Shown: in pieces, positions 22,017 to 30,558 of the stretch
Numbering within the stretch: position 1 is the first letter of the stretch
How the letters are laid out: every line of letters starts with the position of its first letter
Assembly: GCA_910584435.1 (NCBI GenBank)
Contig: CAJUAP010000029.1
Span: forward strand, 14,440-45,127
DNA: 30,688 nucleotides
Direction of reading: 5' to 3'
DNA from: an uncultured Acetatifactor sp.
GTDB lineage: Bacteria; Bacillota; Clostridia; Lachnospirales; Lachnospiraceae
The notes under the pieces: model-generated
What the model saw: only the letters and a program-made list of their open reading frames with translations
Databases searched by the model: none
Told to the model about the DNA's origin: nothing
Position numbers and translations under genes: made by a program

Positions 22017-23210
22017 ATGCCAAATTTACATGAACTCGAAAATGCCATGCCCGTAGCGCCCTTAAAAATTGTTGCCCTTTCCTCTGCAAAACAAATGGGC
22101 CGGCGCATCAATAATTACATGGTACAATTCCGGAAAAGCATCCATAATGACAAAGTAAAAAAAGATCCTGCTTTTCATGACTATATCGTAAACAATTATC
22201 TGGTAGATGTGGAAACTCCCCGCTTCGGCAGCGGAGAAGGGAAAGCTGTCTTCCGAGAGTCAATCCGTGGTACGGATCTGTTCCTGCTTGTGGATGTCTG
22301 CAACCACAGTATCACCTACAATATCAACGGCTATACCAATCATATGTCCCCTGATGACCATTATCAGGACTTAAAGCGTGTCATTACAGCCTGCAACGGT
22401 AAAGCACATAGAGTCAACGTTATCATGCCCTTCCTCTATGAAGGCAGACAGCATAAGAGGAACAGCCGCGAATCCTTAGACTGCGCATATGCCCTGGCGG
22501 AACTGCGCGACATGGGAATCAGCAATTTCATTACTTTTGATGCCCATGATCCCAGAGTTCAGAATGCGATTCCTTTAAACGGCTTTGACAATTTTACTCC
22601 TCCCTATCAGTTCATAAAATCGCTCCTGAATTCAGAAGACGATTTGCTTGTGGATAAGGAACATTTAATTGTTATCAGTCCTGATGAAGGTGCGCTGGAC
22701 AGAGCAATTTATTTTGCAAGTGTACTGGGCGTGGATACAGGGATGTTCTACAAGCGGCGCGACTACTCGACCATGGTGAACGGTAAGAATCCCATTGTTG
22801 CTCATGAATTTCTTGGTGATAATATTAACGGCAAAGACGTTATTATCATTGATGATATCATCTCTTCCGGCCAGAGCATGCTGGATACTGCCATGCAGCT
22901 TAAGAAAATGAACGCAAGACGTGTATTCATCTGCTGTACTTTTGGTCTCTTTACCGATGGCTTGAAAGCATTTGATGAAGCATATGAAAAAGGTTATTTT
23001 GACAAAGTAGTGACCACAAACCTCACATATCTGCTTCCTGAACTATATACCCGTCCTTATTTTATTGAAACTGATATGAGTAAGTTCGTGGCCTCTCTGA
23101 TTGATTTCATGAATCATGATGCCTCGCTTACCAACACACTGGCCACCACGGAGAAAATACATGATATTGTAGATGCCTATAACAACCGCATGGAAATCGA
23201 CCTCATGTAG
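22017..23210 (+). CDS. prs: Ribose-phosphate pyrophosphokinase (PRPP synthetase), long clostridial form
   Basis: Makes PRPP from ribose-5-phosphate and ATP for purine, pyrimidine, NAD, His and Trp synthesis. 397 residues from ATG 22017, chosen because TGGAGG lies 5 nt upstream; an ATG at 22005 overlaps that ribosome binding site. The PRPP-binding loop VIIIDDIISSGQSM is clear, as are NVIMPFLYEGRQHKR and FDAHDPRVQNA. It is longer than the classical Prs of about 315 residues, with an N-terminal extension and internal insertions, as in related Clostridia. Its 3' end overlaps the convergent sensor-kinase gene by 8 bp, with no terminator visible between them. Confidence 0.93.
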   Translation: MPNLHELENAMPVAPLKIVALSSAKQMGRRINNYMVQFRKSIHNDKVKKDPAFHDYIVNNYLVDVETPRFGSGEGKAVFRESIRGTDLFLLVDVCNHSITYNINGYTNHMSPDDHYQDLKRVITACNGKAHRVNVIMPFLYEGRQHKRNSRESLDCAYALAELRDMGISNFITFDAHDPRVQNAIPLNGFDNFTPPYQFIKSLLNSEDDLLVDKEHLIVISPDEGALDRAIYFASVLGVDTGMFYKRRDYSTMVNGKNPIVAHEFLGDNINGKDVIIIDDIISSGQSMLDTAMQLKKMNARRVFICCTFGLFTDGLKAFDEAYEKGYFDKVVTTNLTYLLPELYTRPYFIETDMSKFVASLIDFMNHDASLTNTLATTEKIHDIVDAYNNRMEIDLM

Positions 23211-25881
23211 CCTGCCTCTCCTGCATTGTCTCTGAATACTCCGGGAAAGAGATAATGGTCTTAAAAAGGTCTCCGTCCAGAAGGATTTCAAAACTGCCTC
23301 CCTGTGCCTGAACAAGGCTCTTGGCAATGGAAAGTCCTAAGCCGCTTCCCTCTGTGGTTCGGGCGGAGTCTCCCCGGATAAAACGTTCCGTCAGATCATC
23401 TGTACGGACATGCATCTGTTCCTTGGATATATTTTTTACCGATACCTCCACCTTTTTATCCTGTTTTTCCATCTGAATATAGACCCGTGTCCCTTCAAGC
23501 GCATATTTACATATATTGTTGAACAGATTCTCAATGACGCGCCACATTCTGCTGCTGTCAGCATAGATATAGGCCGGAGTTTCATGATTCTCATATATGA
23601 CCTGTAATCTGCATTCCTCCAGTTTCTCGGAAAATTCACCAATACTTTGATTCAAAAGCTCGGCAAGGTTCAGTTTCTCCCTGTTGAAAACAATAGTACC
23701 GGATGAAATCTTGGAAACCTCCACCAAATCATCCGTCAGCTGCTTAAGGCGTTGTGCCTTACTGTCAAGAATGGCAATATATCCTTTTGCCGGTTCCTCC
23801 TGGATTTTCAGGCGCTTCAGCAAATCTACATAGTTGATAATTGAAGTAAGGGGTGTCTTGATATCATGAGACACATTGGTGATCAGATCCGTCTTCATCT
23901 GCTCGTCCTTCATGCTGGTTCTCACAGCTTTCCGAATGCCCTCCCCGATATTATTCACAGCATCCGCCAGTTCTCTGCCGGAACCATGCAGCTTGTCCAA
24001 CTCAATCTTATATTCTACTTCGCCGTCCCTGATTTTCTTAATACCATCCGAAATTTCAATCTGCTCTGCATTCCGGCGAAACAGAAACATCCCCACAGAC
24101 ACATCCAGCACCACCATAGCAATCATAATCAAAATAGCGTATATCTTGTGCTGATTTAATAATATATACACCATAACGATTCCTATGAGATTGGAAAACA
24201 AAAACAGGTTATACGGCAGCAGCATACTGATGACGGAATTTCTATGCTGTAAGACATATGACACAGTATTGCTGATTCCTTTGCAGACATAATGCAGAAA
24301 ACTTCCCTTCCACAGATAATTTGCCCGGATGCGGCGTACCACACTATACCAGATAATCTGAAACGCCGCAGTGACATAGACGCCATACAATGCAAATACC
24401 CCATAACGATACAGTCCGACCAATTGAATTCCCAGCATCTCAAGGGAAAGCACATCTCCGTTTTCGGCAATTTTCATTATCAGACGATATCCCAGCACAC
24501 CGCCATACAAAAAGCACCCGCACAATATAATTAAGCTCTCTGACCAGATACGGTCAAACCGGTTCAAATGCCAATGCTGCTGGCCATTTGAACCAATGAT
24601 CATACCTGTAGTTATTGTCATATAGAGACCGATCCCAACCCATGCAGCTGCAAGCAGCGCAATCAAACTGATAATTCTGTTGGTATTGGGCACAATCTTC
24701 TGATAAACAGCATTGGCCATATAAAAAGCATCGCCTTCTACCGCATAATCCGTATCCACGCACAGCCAGATATGTGTCGTATCCGGATAAGCATAATTAT
24801 ACAATCCAATATAGTCATCTATCTCTTCTTCATTTAAGATGGTATTTCCCATGAACACCAGACTGTCAGGATAATAAATCAGGTAGCGCCTGTATTCCGA
24901 GAAATATTCCGTAACCTCATTATCCGACAGATCCTTAATCTGAGATACATTGGTATAGGTACTCATGCCATCATCCGTCATCATCCTAACCATGTATTTC
25001 ACATTGCTGCGCTCTGCCTTATACGCTTCATTGCAGATTTGATAACGCTGGTAGCTGGCCGTAAAACCGTTTATGGTTGCCATCACATTATCCTGCAGCC
25101 GAATATAGTCCACCCAGTTGTTCACATAGTTTGTCAGCTGCCTCTCTCCGTCTATGGTATTATAGCGGCAGTTCAGCATGGGCACCGACACAACCAGACT
25201 GCCGTCATCTTCTCTGTTGACGCTGACATTACTTAAATTCTGCGTCATAATATAGGAAAATACCAAATCCTCCAATTGTTCCTGTGTATATTCACTGAAT
25301 TTTTCCAATAAAAGTGTCGTTTCTTTATCGTGCCGGCTGTCATCCTGTTGATCATCGCTGATTTCTTCTATCCTGTGAAACCCGTCAAAAGCAAGCTTTC
25401 CATATTCATCCAGGATAAAGTTCTCCGGATAGATGCAGTATCCGAAATAATTGACAAACTCCGACATACTCATCATACGATTGGTATGTTCCACACCGTA
25501 TTTTCCCCACTTAATGATATCCTCCAATTCATAGACCACAGAAACGGCACAATCCTGATCTTCGCCAATCTGACGGGCATACTCCGTAACATTGATTTTC
25601 TTATGTGGGTCAAATACATCATTGCTTTCCATCTGCTCCTTCACCACTACCAATTGTGTAATATCGGAAACAGCATTCCGGAACAGATCGTGATAAATGT
25701 CTGATTCTTCAAACTCCTGATCTGCATCCATAGGAAAAATTCTATAGACCATGGTTCCGTCAATAGAATTCACTGTAATATAAGAATTCAGTAAAATCAT
25801 TGCCACAACAGCCATGATACCGGCTGCCAATATATGCTGGAGCAATCCTATTCCCAATCGCTTCAACGATGCTTTTTTCAT
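23203..25881 (-). CDS. Large membrane sensor histidine kinase
   Basis: 892 residues from ATG 25881 (GGAGG 5 nt upstream). One membrane segment (about 10-32) is followed by an extracytoplasmic region of about 400 residues, then several membrane segments (roughly 430-610), a short HAMP-like linker, and the kinase. The phospho-acceptor is His672 in SHDIKTPLTS, the N box is around ENLFNNICKYA, and the G box GSGLGLSIAKS is at about 845-855. It probably phosphorylates the response regulator encoded 50 nt upstream. The stimulus is unknown; multiple membrane spans after the sensor domain suggest an additional membrane-embedded sensing or transport-coupled part. Confidence 0.93.
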   Translation of the reverse strand: MKKASLKRLGIGLLQHILAAGIMAVVAMILLNSYITVNSIDGTMVYRIFPMDADQEFEESDIYHDLFRNAVSDITQLVVVKEQMESNDVFDPHKKINVTEYARQIGEDQDCAVSVVYELEDIIKWGKYGVEHTNRMMSMSEFVNYFGYCIYPENFILDEYGKLAFDGFHRIEEISDDQQDDSRHDKETTLLLEKFSEYTQEQLEDLVFSYIMTQNLSNVSVNREDDGSLVVSVPMLNCRYNTIDGERQLTNYVNNWVDYIRLQDNVMATINGFTASYQRYQICNEAYKAERSNVKYMVRMMTDDGMSTYTNVSQIKDLSDNEVTEYFSEYRRYLIYYPDSLVFMGNTILNEEEIDDYIGLYNYAYPDTTHIWLCVDTDYAVEGDAFYMANAVYQKIVPNTNRIISLIALLAAAWVGIGLYMTITTGMIIGSNGQQHWHLNRFDRIWSESLIILCGCFLYGGVLGYRLIMKIAENGDVLSLEMLGIQLVGLYRYGVFALYGVYVTAAFQIIWYSVVRRIRANYLWKGSFLHYVCKGISNTVSYVLQHRNSVISMLLPYNLFLFSNLIGIVMVYILLNQHKIYAILIMIAMVVLDVSVGMFLFRRNAEQIEISDGIKKIRDGEVEYKIELDKLHGSGRELADAVNNIGEGIRKAVRTSMKDEQMKTDLITNVSHDIKTPLTSIINYVDLLKRLKIQEEPAKGYIAILDSKAQRLKQLTDDLVEVSKISSGTIVFNREKLNLAELLNQSIGEFSEKLEECRLQVIYENHETPAYIYADSSRMWRVIENLFNNICKYALEGTRVYIQMEKQDKKVEVSVKNISKEQMHVRTDDLTERFIRGDSARTTEGSGLGLSIAKSLVQAQGGSFEILLDGDLFKTIISFPEYSETMQERQAT

Positions 25882-25931
25882 ACTTTCCTCCATGCCGATG
25901 CAGCCGGCACAAACAGTACATGAGAACAACG

Positions 25932-26624
25932 CTACTGTTTATCAATTTTATAGCCAACGCCCCAGACAACCTTCAGGTATCTGGGTTCCTTCGGATTAAT
26001 CTCAATTTTCTCACGAATATGGCGGATATGTACCGCAACCGTGTTATCCGCCCCAATGGCATCCTCGTTCCAGATACTTTCATAAATCTGATTGATAGAA
26101 AACACCCTGCCCTGATTTTTCATCAGCAATAATAAGATATTATACTCTATGGGGGTCATTTTTACAGGTTCATCATCCACAAATACTTGTTTGGTATCGT
26201 CATTAATCACAAGGCCGCCCACCTGATACACCGCTTTGCTGTCTGCCTTAAGACTTCCAAGGGAAGTATAACGGCGCAGATTGGATTTGACTCTGGCGGC
26301 CAATTCCAGAGGATTAAATGGTTTCGTAATATAGTCATCCGCACCAATGTTTAATCCAAGAATCTTGTCCGTATCTTCTGACTTTGCAGACAACATAATA
26401 ATCGGTATACTGCTGTACTCCCGTATCTTCAGGGTTGCACGTATGCCGTCAAGCTTCGGCATCATAACATCCATAATCAGCAGATGGATATCTTCCTTCT
26501 TCAATATCTCAATTGCCTGTGCTCCGTCATATGCTTTGAAAATCTGGTATCCATCCTGACTCAGATAAATCTCTATTGCGTCCACAATTTCCCTGTCATC
26601 ATCACATACAAGTATATTTGCCAT
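25932..26624 (-). CDS. OmpR-family response regulator
   Basis: 230 residues from ATG 26624 (GGAGGT 4 nt upstream). The receiver domain has acidic Asp8-Asp10, phospho-acceptor Asp52 in MDVMMPKLDG and Lys101 in ITKPFNPLEL. The C-terminal winged-helix DNA-binding domain (about 130-228) contains the DNTVAVHIRHIREKIE recognition region and ends VVWGVGYKI. It is paired with the downstream sensor kinase. It follows pgeF by 39 nt and could be co-transcribed with it. Confidence 0.95.
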   Translation of the reverse strand: MANILVCDDDREIVDAIEIYLSQDGYQIFKAYDGAQAIEILKKEDIHLLIMDVMMPKLDGIRATLKIREYSSIPIIMLSAKSEDTDKILGLNIGADDYITKPFNPLELAARVKSNLRRYTSLGSLKADSKAVYQVGGLVINDDTKQVFVDDEPVKMTPIEYNILLLLMKNQGRVFSINQIYESIWNEDAIGADNTVAVHIRHIREKIEINPKEPRYLKVVWGVGYKIDKQ

Positions 26625-26663
26625 TTTGACCTCCTGCTCCGGCATGTAAAATCTGTCCGCTGT

Positions 26664-27530
26664 TCATTTTTCCTGCTTCAACATTAAAAATGCACCGAAA
26701 TTTCCTCTCTTATCACCGTTTACCCTATGTGAAAAAAGGTAATTACTGTTATGACATGTACAGATATCCGTCACTGCAATATGCTGCGGCATAACACCGG
26801 CCTGCTGTAATATTTTTTCATTGGAAAGCCACAGGTCAAGCTGGTATTTGCCGGGCTGGTTCCCCGGTACCGCCACTTCACTTCCCAGCATATCCATAAA
26901 CTGTATGGCTACTTCTTCACTGACTTCATAGCATGCCTGGCAGATGGACGGTCCAATGGCCGCATACAATTTCTCAGGTCTGCTTCCAAAGTACTGTCCC
27001 ATGGTTTTCACCATATGCTCCCCCATTCTGCCCACAGTACCGCGCCAGCCGGAATGGGCCAGGCCAATCGCCCGGTGTTCCATATCAACGAAAAATAAAG
27101 GCACACAATCCGCATAGTAAGTCACAAGTACAATTCCCGGCTCATTGGTGACAAGTCCGTCTACATTTTCATAGTCCCTGGGACACAGAATTCCTTTTCC
27201 CTTATCCTGTGCAGTAATCCTGAGGATATTTGTGGTATGTGTCTGATGGGAAGCCACCATATCCCCCATGCTGCATCCTAGCACCCTGGCTGCCCTTTCA
27301 TAATTAGTATACACGGCGTCCTGGTTATCTCCACGGGTAAAACTCAAATTCATGGAAGAAAAATCTCCCCTGCTCACACCGCCGAGGCGTGTGGTAATTA
27401 AATGCTCTGCAATTCCGGTTGTCTCCAATAACGGAAATGTGAGATATTCCAGGTCCGTACCGTCTTCCTGATGCACCACATTCTGTTTCAGAACCATTTT
27501 TTCCTGCTTCATTCGATATATCGGATACAT
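26664..27530 (-). CDS. pgeF: PgeF/YfiH-family multicopper-oxidase-like protein (peptidoglycan editing factor / purine nucleoside phosphorylase)
   Basis: 288 residues, length as expected. The conserved metal-site pattern is visible: ASHQTHT (His), YADCVPLFF (Cys), LAHSGWRGTVGRMGE (His), and GPSICQACYEV. Family members are reported both to cleave purine nucleosides and to correct mis-incorporated L-Ser in peptidoglycan precursors; sequence does not decide between them. ATG 27530 follows AGGGAG closely. An internal ATG at 27512 (MKQEK) is an alternative but lacks a ribosome binding site. It lies in a run with yraN upstream and the two-component genes downstream. Confidence 0.88.
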   Translation of the reverse strand: MYPIYRMKQEKMVLKQNVVHQEDGTDLEYLTFPLLETTGIAEHLITTRLGGVSRGDFSSMNLSFTRGDNQDAVYTNYERAARVLGCSMGDMVASHQTHTTNILRITAQDKGKGILCPRDYENVDGLVTNEPGIVLVTYYADCVPLFFVDMEHRAIGLAHSGWRGTVGRMGEHMVKTMGQYFGSRPEKLYAAIGPSICQACYEVSEEVAIQFMDMLGSEVAVPGNQPGKYQLDLWLSNEKILQQAGVMPQHIAVTDICTCHNSNYLFSHRVNGDKRGNFGAFLMLKQEK

Positions 27531-27605
27531 AGGCTCCCTGCCCTTTCATTCAAATCCTTACACTTGCGTTCAGCAGACTGTCTGAACTGTTCCATTTTAC
27601 AATGT

Positions 27606-27968
27606 TCACCTGCGCATATCAATATGCGGAAAAGCATTCTTCACCCACTGTACTTCCCCGTCCTGAATTCCTACTACATCATATCGTACACTGACACTGT
27701 CTCCCAGCTTGTGTATATATCTATAATAATCTGCCACCTGACAGATCCTTCGCTGTTTCCGCTCATCCACAGCCTCCAAAGCATACCCTTTTTCATTCCC
27801 TCTTCGGTATTTTACTTCCACAAATACAAGGTAATTCTCATGGTACCCGATCAAATCTATTTCTCCCTGTCTGCATCGAAAATTAGACGCCACAATCCTC
27901 ATACCATGAGCTGTCAGATAAGAAGCTGCCTCCGCTTCTCTCTCCGCTCCTGTTTTACGCTGATTCAA
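27606..27968 (-). CDS. yraN: YraN/UPF0102 family putative nuclease
   Basis: 120 residues, start TTG with GAGGAGG 6 nt upstream. The Holliday-resolvase-like fold pattern is complete: GAEREAEAASYLTAHGMRIV, FRCRQGEIDLIG with Glu-x-Asp, and FVEVKYR. Biochemical role is not firmly established for the family; a DNA-end or repair nuclease is assumed. In Clostridia and Bacilli it often lies near rnhB and the ylqG/ylqH pair, matching this locus. Confidence 0.92.
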   Translation of the reverse strand: MNQRKTGAEREAEAASYLTAHGMRIVASNFRCRQGEIDLIGYHENYLVFVEVKYRRGNEKGYALEAVDERKQRRICQVADYYRYIHKLGDSVSVRYDVVGIQDGEVQWVKNAFPHIDMRR

Positions 27969-28003
27969 GCGATACCTCCTCTTTCAGTCATGGGCTGTTC
28001 CCG

Positions 28004-28300
28004 CTATTTATGGGAATTTCTCACTTTGCCCTTCAGTTTATCCATAGAGTCCACAAACACCAGTATTTCAGCCACCACCTCATATAATTCCGGCGGAATC
28101 ATATCCCCGATGTCCAGACGCGACAGCGTATCTGCCAGTTTGTCATCACGATGTATGGGCACATCATTTTCCTGCGCCTTTTCAATAATCTTCTCTGCTA
28201 AAATACCCCGGCCGCTGGCAATGACCTTCGGCGCATCTTCGGAAGGATTATACTCCAAAGCGACGGCCTGTTTTACCTTTTTCTCCTTTTTTTCGCCCAC
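28004..28300 (-). CDS. FlhB C-terminal-like protein (YlqH type)
   Basis: 98 residues, start GTG with GGGGGGA 6 nt upstream. It matches only the cytoplasmic C-terminal part of the export-gate protein FlhB: AVALEYNPSEDAPKVIASG, ILAEKIIEKAQENDVPI, and DKLADTLSRLDIGDMIPPELY. The NPTH autocleavage motif of true FlhB is replaced by NPSE here. It has no membrane segments. With the FliK-like gene upstream it forms a pair equivalent to Bacillus ylqG-ylqH, which is present in bacteria without flagella at this locus. Function unknown. Confidence 0.85.
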   Translation of the reverse strand: MGEKKEKKVKQAVALEYNPSEDAPKVIASGRGILAEKIIEKAQENDVPIHRDDKLADTLSRLDIGDMIPPELYEVVAEILVFVDSMDKLKGKVRNSHK

Positions 28301-28336
28301 TTTCTATCCCCCCTTCTCCATACAACTTAGAAAATT

Positions 28337-28380
28337 TTCATTCCGTTCACACTTTCTGACATGCCGCTCAAAGAGACGAG
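28337..28380. repeat. Dispersed repeat, copy 2
   Basis: TTCACACTTTCT followed by GACATGCCGC and AAAGAG matches 6373-6416 closely. It lies in the gap between the FliK-like and FlhB-like genes. Confidence 0.5.
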
Positions 28381-28431
28381 TGCCACCCCTTCTTAGCAGC
28401 ACAAACAATCAATGAACTCAGTGCAAACAAA

Positions 28432-28482
28432 GCGCAAAGTACGCGCAAAGCGCAAAGTACGCGCAAAGCGCAAAGTACGCGC
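28432..28482. repeat. 18-bp intergenic minisatellite
   Basis: GCGCAAAGTACGCGCAAA is repeated perfectly 2.8 times. It is not in a believable gene; the frame reading Arg-Val-Leu-Cys-Ala-Leu repeats on the minus strand is a by-product. Confidence 0.85.
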
Positions 28483-28484
28483 TT

Positions 28485-28594
28485 GGAAGAACGCTGCCCT
28501 TGCGTTCTTCCGTGTGAGCAGGCGCTGTCCTTGCGCCGTAGAAAATCTTCGCGAAGCGGCCTCTGCCGCAAGCGATTAGATTTTCTTCTCACAC
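28485..28594. other. Multi-stem structured intergenic element
   Basis: GGAAGAACG (28485-28493) pairs with CGTTCTTCC (28503-28511). Directly after it, GTGTGAG (28512-28518) pairs with CTCACAC (28588-28594), enclosing a GGCGC/GCGCC hairpin, then AGAAAATC/GATTTTCT, which encloses CTTCGCGAAG and GCGG/CCGC hairpins. The 83-nt part folds on paper as a closed multi-branch structure. It begins 3 nt after the FliK-like stop codon. Whether it is RNA, a repeat or a terminator variant is open. Confidence 0.5.
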
Positions 28595-28596
28595 TT

Positions 28597-30510
28597 TTAT
28601 GTGCGGACATCAAAAGCATACTGCGAAAGCATAATGCCTTTTTCCTGCCGCAGAATAGGTTCCAATCCCCCCTCCGTGGCCTCTTCCGCCTCGCCTCTGA
28701 TCGTCATGGCAACACTGCAGTCATATCCCCGCTTCTGCAGCCGACTTGTCAACAGCTCCATATGCCCGGACATAAAATCTATCATTTCATCATCACGCAG
28801 GTAAAATCTGGTACTCACCTTGCTGTTCTGCAGTGCCACATATACATCTACAGCTCCTAAATGTTCCATATCCAGATGCAGTAACGCGCTGATTTTACCA
28901 TCCTTATTTGTAAGCTTTTTTTTGTTGGAATAGACATACAGTTCCCCATGGGCTTCCCCTTGCTGCAGCCGCAGCGGCAGCTGTACATAGGCGTACATTT
29001 GATTGACCTGCTGCAGAAAATCTATATTCTGTGACATGGATGCGGCAGCTTTAAACGCCGTTGAATTACTCTGGCCGGCATTCTCCAAAGTCTGTGTCAG
29101 GCTTTTGAGCTGTCTGTCCAGTCTGCGGTATAAATCTTCCACCTTACCGGGGGATGCTATATCTCTGGGGCTTACTGTCCAGAATTTCTTCAGCTGGCCT
29201 GTCATAAGCTCCCGAAAGTTCTTGCCCGAAAATAATTTTTCTAACTCATGAAGCGCCCTTGACGATGTCTTACCTGCATCGGTCAGGAGATTGAGCGCCG
29301 CAAACAATTGCTGCACATCCCCCTGCCCCTGTGCAAACTGCAGTACCTGTGCCCGGATATCTGTGCCTTCCAATGTCTGCATCTGCCCTGTGTCAATGAG
29401 TTTCAGCAATTCTTCCCCAACCGCCCTGCGCAGAGTGTCAGAGATTACCGCATCCGCCCTTCCGTCCATTTCCTGTAACATCTCATCTGCCGCCTGTTGT
29501 GCTGCCCCCTGTTCCAACGCCCCCTGAAATTCGGCTTTGGATTCCATGGCTTTCCCCGGCAATTCCATACCCTTTGCCCCTAATTCCAGAATTTCATCCT
29601 GAAGTACTTTCTGTGCGGCTCTTTCAAGCGCCTGGGCTGCATCCTGCTGTAAAGCCTGGACACTGTCTCCCGGATTCTGTCCTGTCTGCTCCTTCTGCCC
29701 TGTGATATTCCCTGCATCATTGACAGTCCCTTCCTCCAGAGCAGCACTGTCTCCAAGTGCCCCCGGCATTCCCTGGCTGTCTTCCTGCCCAGCCTGTATC
29801 CCGGAAATGTTTCCCTGTGCATCCGGCATTCCCGATATGTCCCCGGCGGCTCCTTCCCGTATCAGAGAGAGCAATTCCTCATACAGCCTGACAGCACCGG
29901 ATACATCGCCGTTTTCCACCATGGAATCAAATACCTCTGGCAGTGCCTCCAGAACGGAATCCATTCCTTCCACAAGCTGGTGGGTCAGATTCCTGTAGGA
30001 GGCCATTTGATTCACATTGGCCTCATTTACAGTCATCTGCAGCTTGTGAAGATTGATAATATCTGAGATTGCAGCCTGGGGATAATTGTTTATCTCCCGA
30101 TAAACCTGCAGCAGATAGTTTCTGTTGACAGACATTCCGGCTGCCATCATCTGTTCCGTCATATTGACGGAAGCCTCATTCACGGGCAGCCCCGCCATGT
30201 CCAGCGCCTTCAGTACATTTACATCTGTGGACACATTCGTAAACAGAGGACTTAAGGTAAGAGAGGTTCCATTGTTTTTCACTTCAAAAGTCATGTTCTT
30301 TCCGATTTCAATGTTCAAATTGCGATCCACTCTGGCATTCAATACCATATCTTCAGAAAGCTTAATCTGCACTTCACTGCCGTTTCTGGAAATTACTTCT
30401 CCGCTGATGGTCTGTCCCGGCTTCAGAGCATGTATCTGGCGGCTGATATTCGCCGCCTGGGCAGGGGTTGGCTGAAAACGCCCCGATTCATCGGAACGCT
30501 TTGTTTCCAT
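28597..30510 (-). CDS. FliK-like protein (YlqG type), hook-length-control C-terminal domain
   Basis: 637 residues from ATG 30510, chosen because CGGGAG lies 8-9 nt upstream; the ATG at 30546 has no ribosome binding site. The N-terminal part has an OB-like strand pattern (PGQTISGEVISRNGSEVQIKL). The centre (about 210-340) is Gly/Gln/Ala-rich and low in complexity. The C-terminal 110 residues (LPLRLQQGEAHGELYVYSNKK, then LHLDMEHLGAVDVYVAL) match the FliK C-terminal domain, which in flagella contacts FlhB. The partner here is the soluble FlhB-C-like protein downstream. No other flagellar gene is in the window. Confidence 0.8.
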   Translation of the reverse strand: METKRSDESGRFQPTPAQAANISRQIHALKPGQTISGEVISRNGSEVQIKLSEDMVLNARVDRNLNIEIGKNMTFEVKNNGTSLTLSPLFTNVSTDVNVLKALDMAGLPVNEASVNMTEQMMAAGMSVNRNYLLQVYREINNYPQAAISDIINLHKLQMTVNEANVNQMASYRNLTHQLVEGMDSVLEALPEVFDSMVENGDVSGAVRLYEELLSLIREGAAGDISGMPDAQGNISGIQAGQEDSQGMPGALGDSAALEEGTVNDAGNITGQKEQTGQNPGDSVQALQQDAAQALERAAQKVLQDEILELGAKGMELPGKAMESKAEFQGALEQGAAQQAADEMLQEMDGRADAVISDTLRRAVGEELLKLIDTGQMQTLEGTDIRAQVLQFAQGQGDVQQLFAALNLLTDAGKTSSRALHELEKLFSGKNFRELMTGQLKKFWTVSPRDIASPGKVEDLYRRLDRQLKSLTQTLENAGQSNSTAFKAAASMSQNIDFLQQVNQMYAYVQLPLRLQQGEAHGELYVYSNKKKLTNKDGKISALLHLDMEHLGAVDVYVALQNSKVSTRFYLRDDEMIDFMSGHMELLTSRLQKRGYDCSVAMTIRGEAEEATEGGLEPILRQEKGIMLSQYAFDVRT

Positions 30511-30558
30511 ATGTGTTTCTCCCGAAAATAATTGCGTCAGTTTCATGTTTTTATTTTA

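Noticed and set aside
27471..28415. 314-codon open frame on the plus strand across pgeF start, yraN and the FlhB-like gene
   Set aside because: It runs antisense through three genes with good motifs and start signals. Its composition (rich in Ser, Phe, Ile, His) is that of a mirror frame.
28368..28619. 83-codon minus-strand frame with a repeated RVLCAL peptide
   Set aside because: The repeat peptide comes from the intergenic 18-bp minisatellite; no start signal and no conservation pattern visible.
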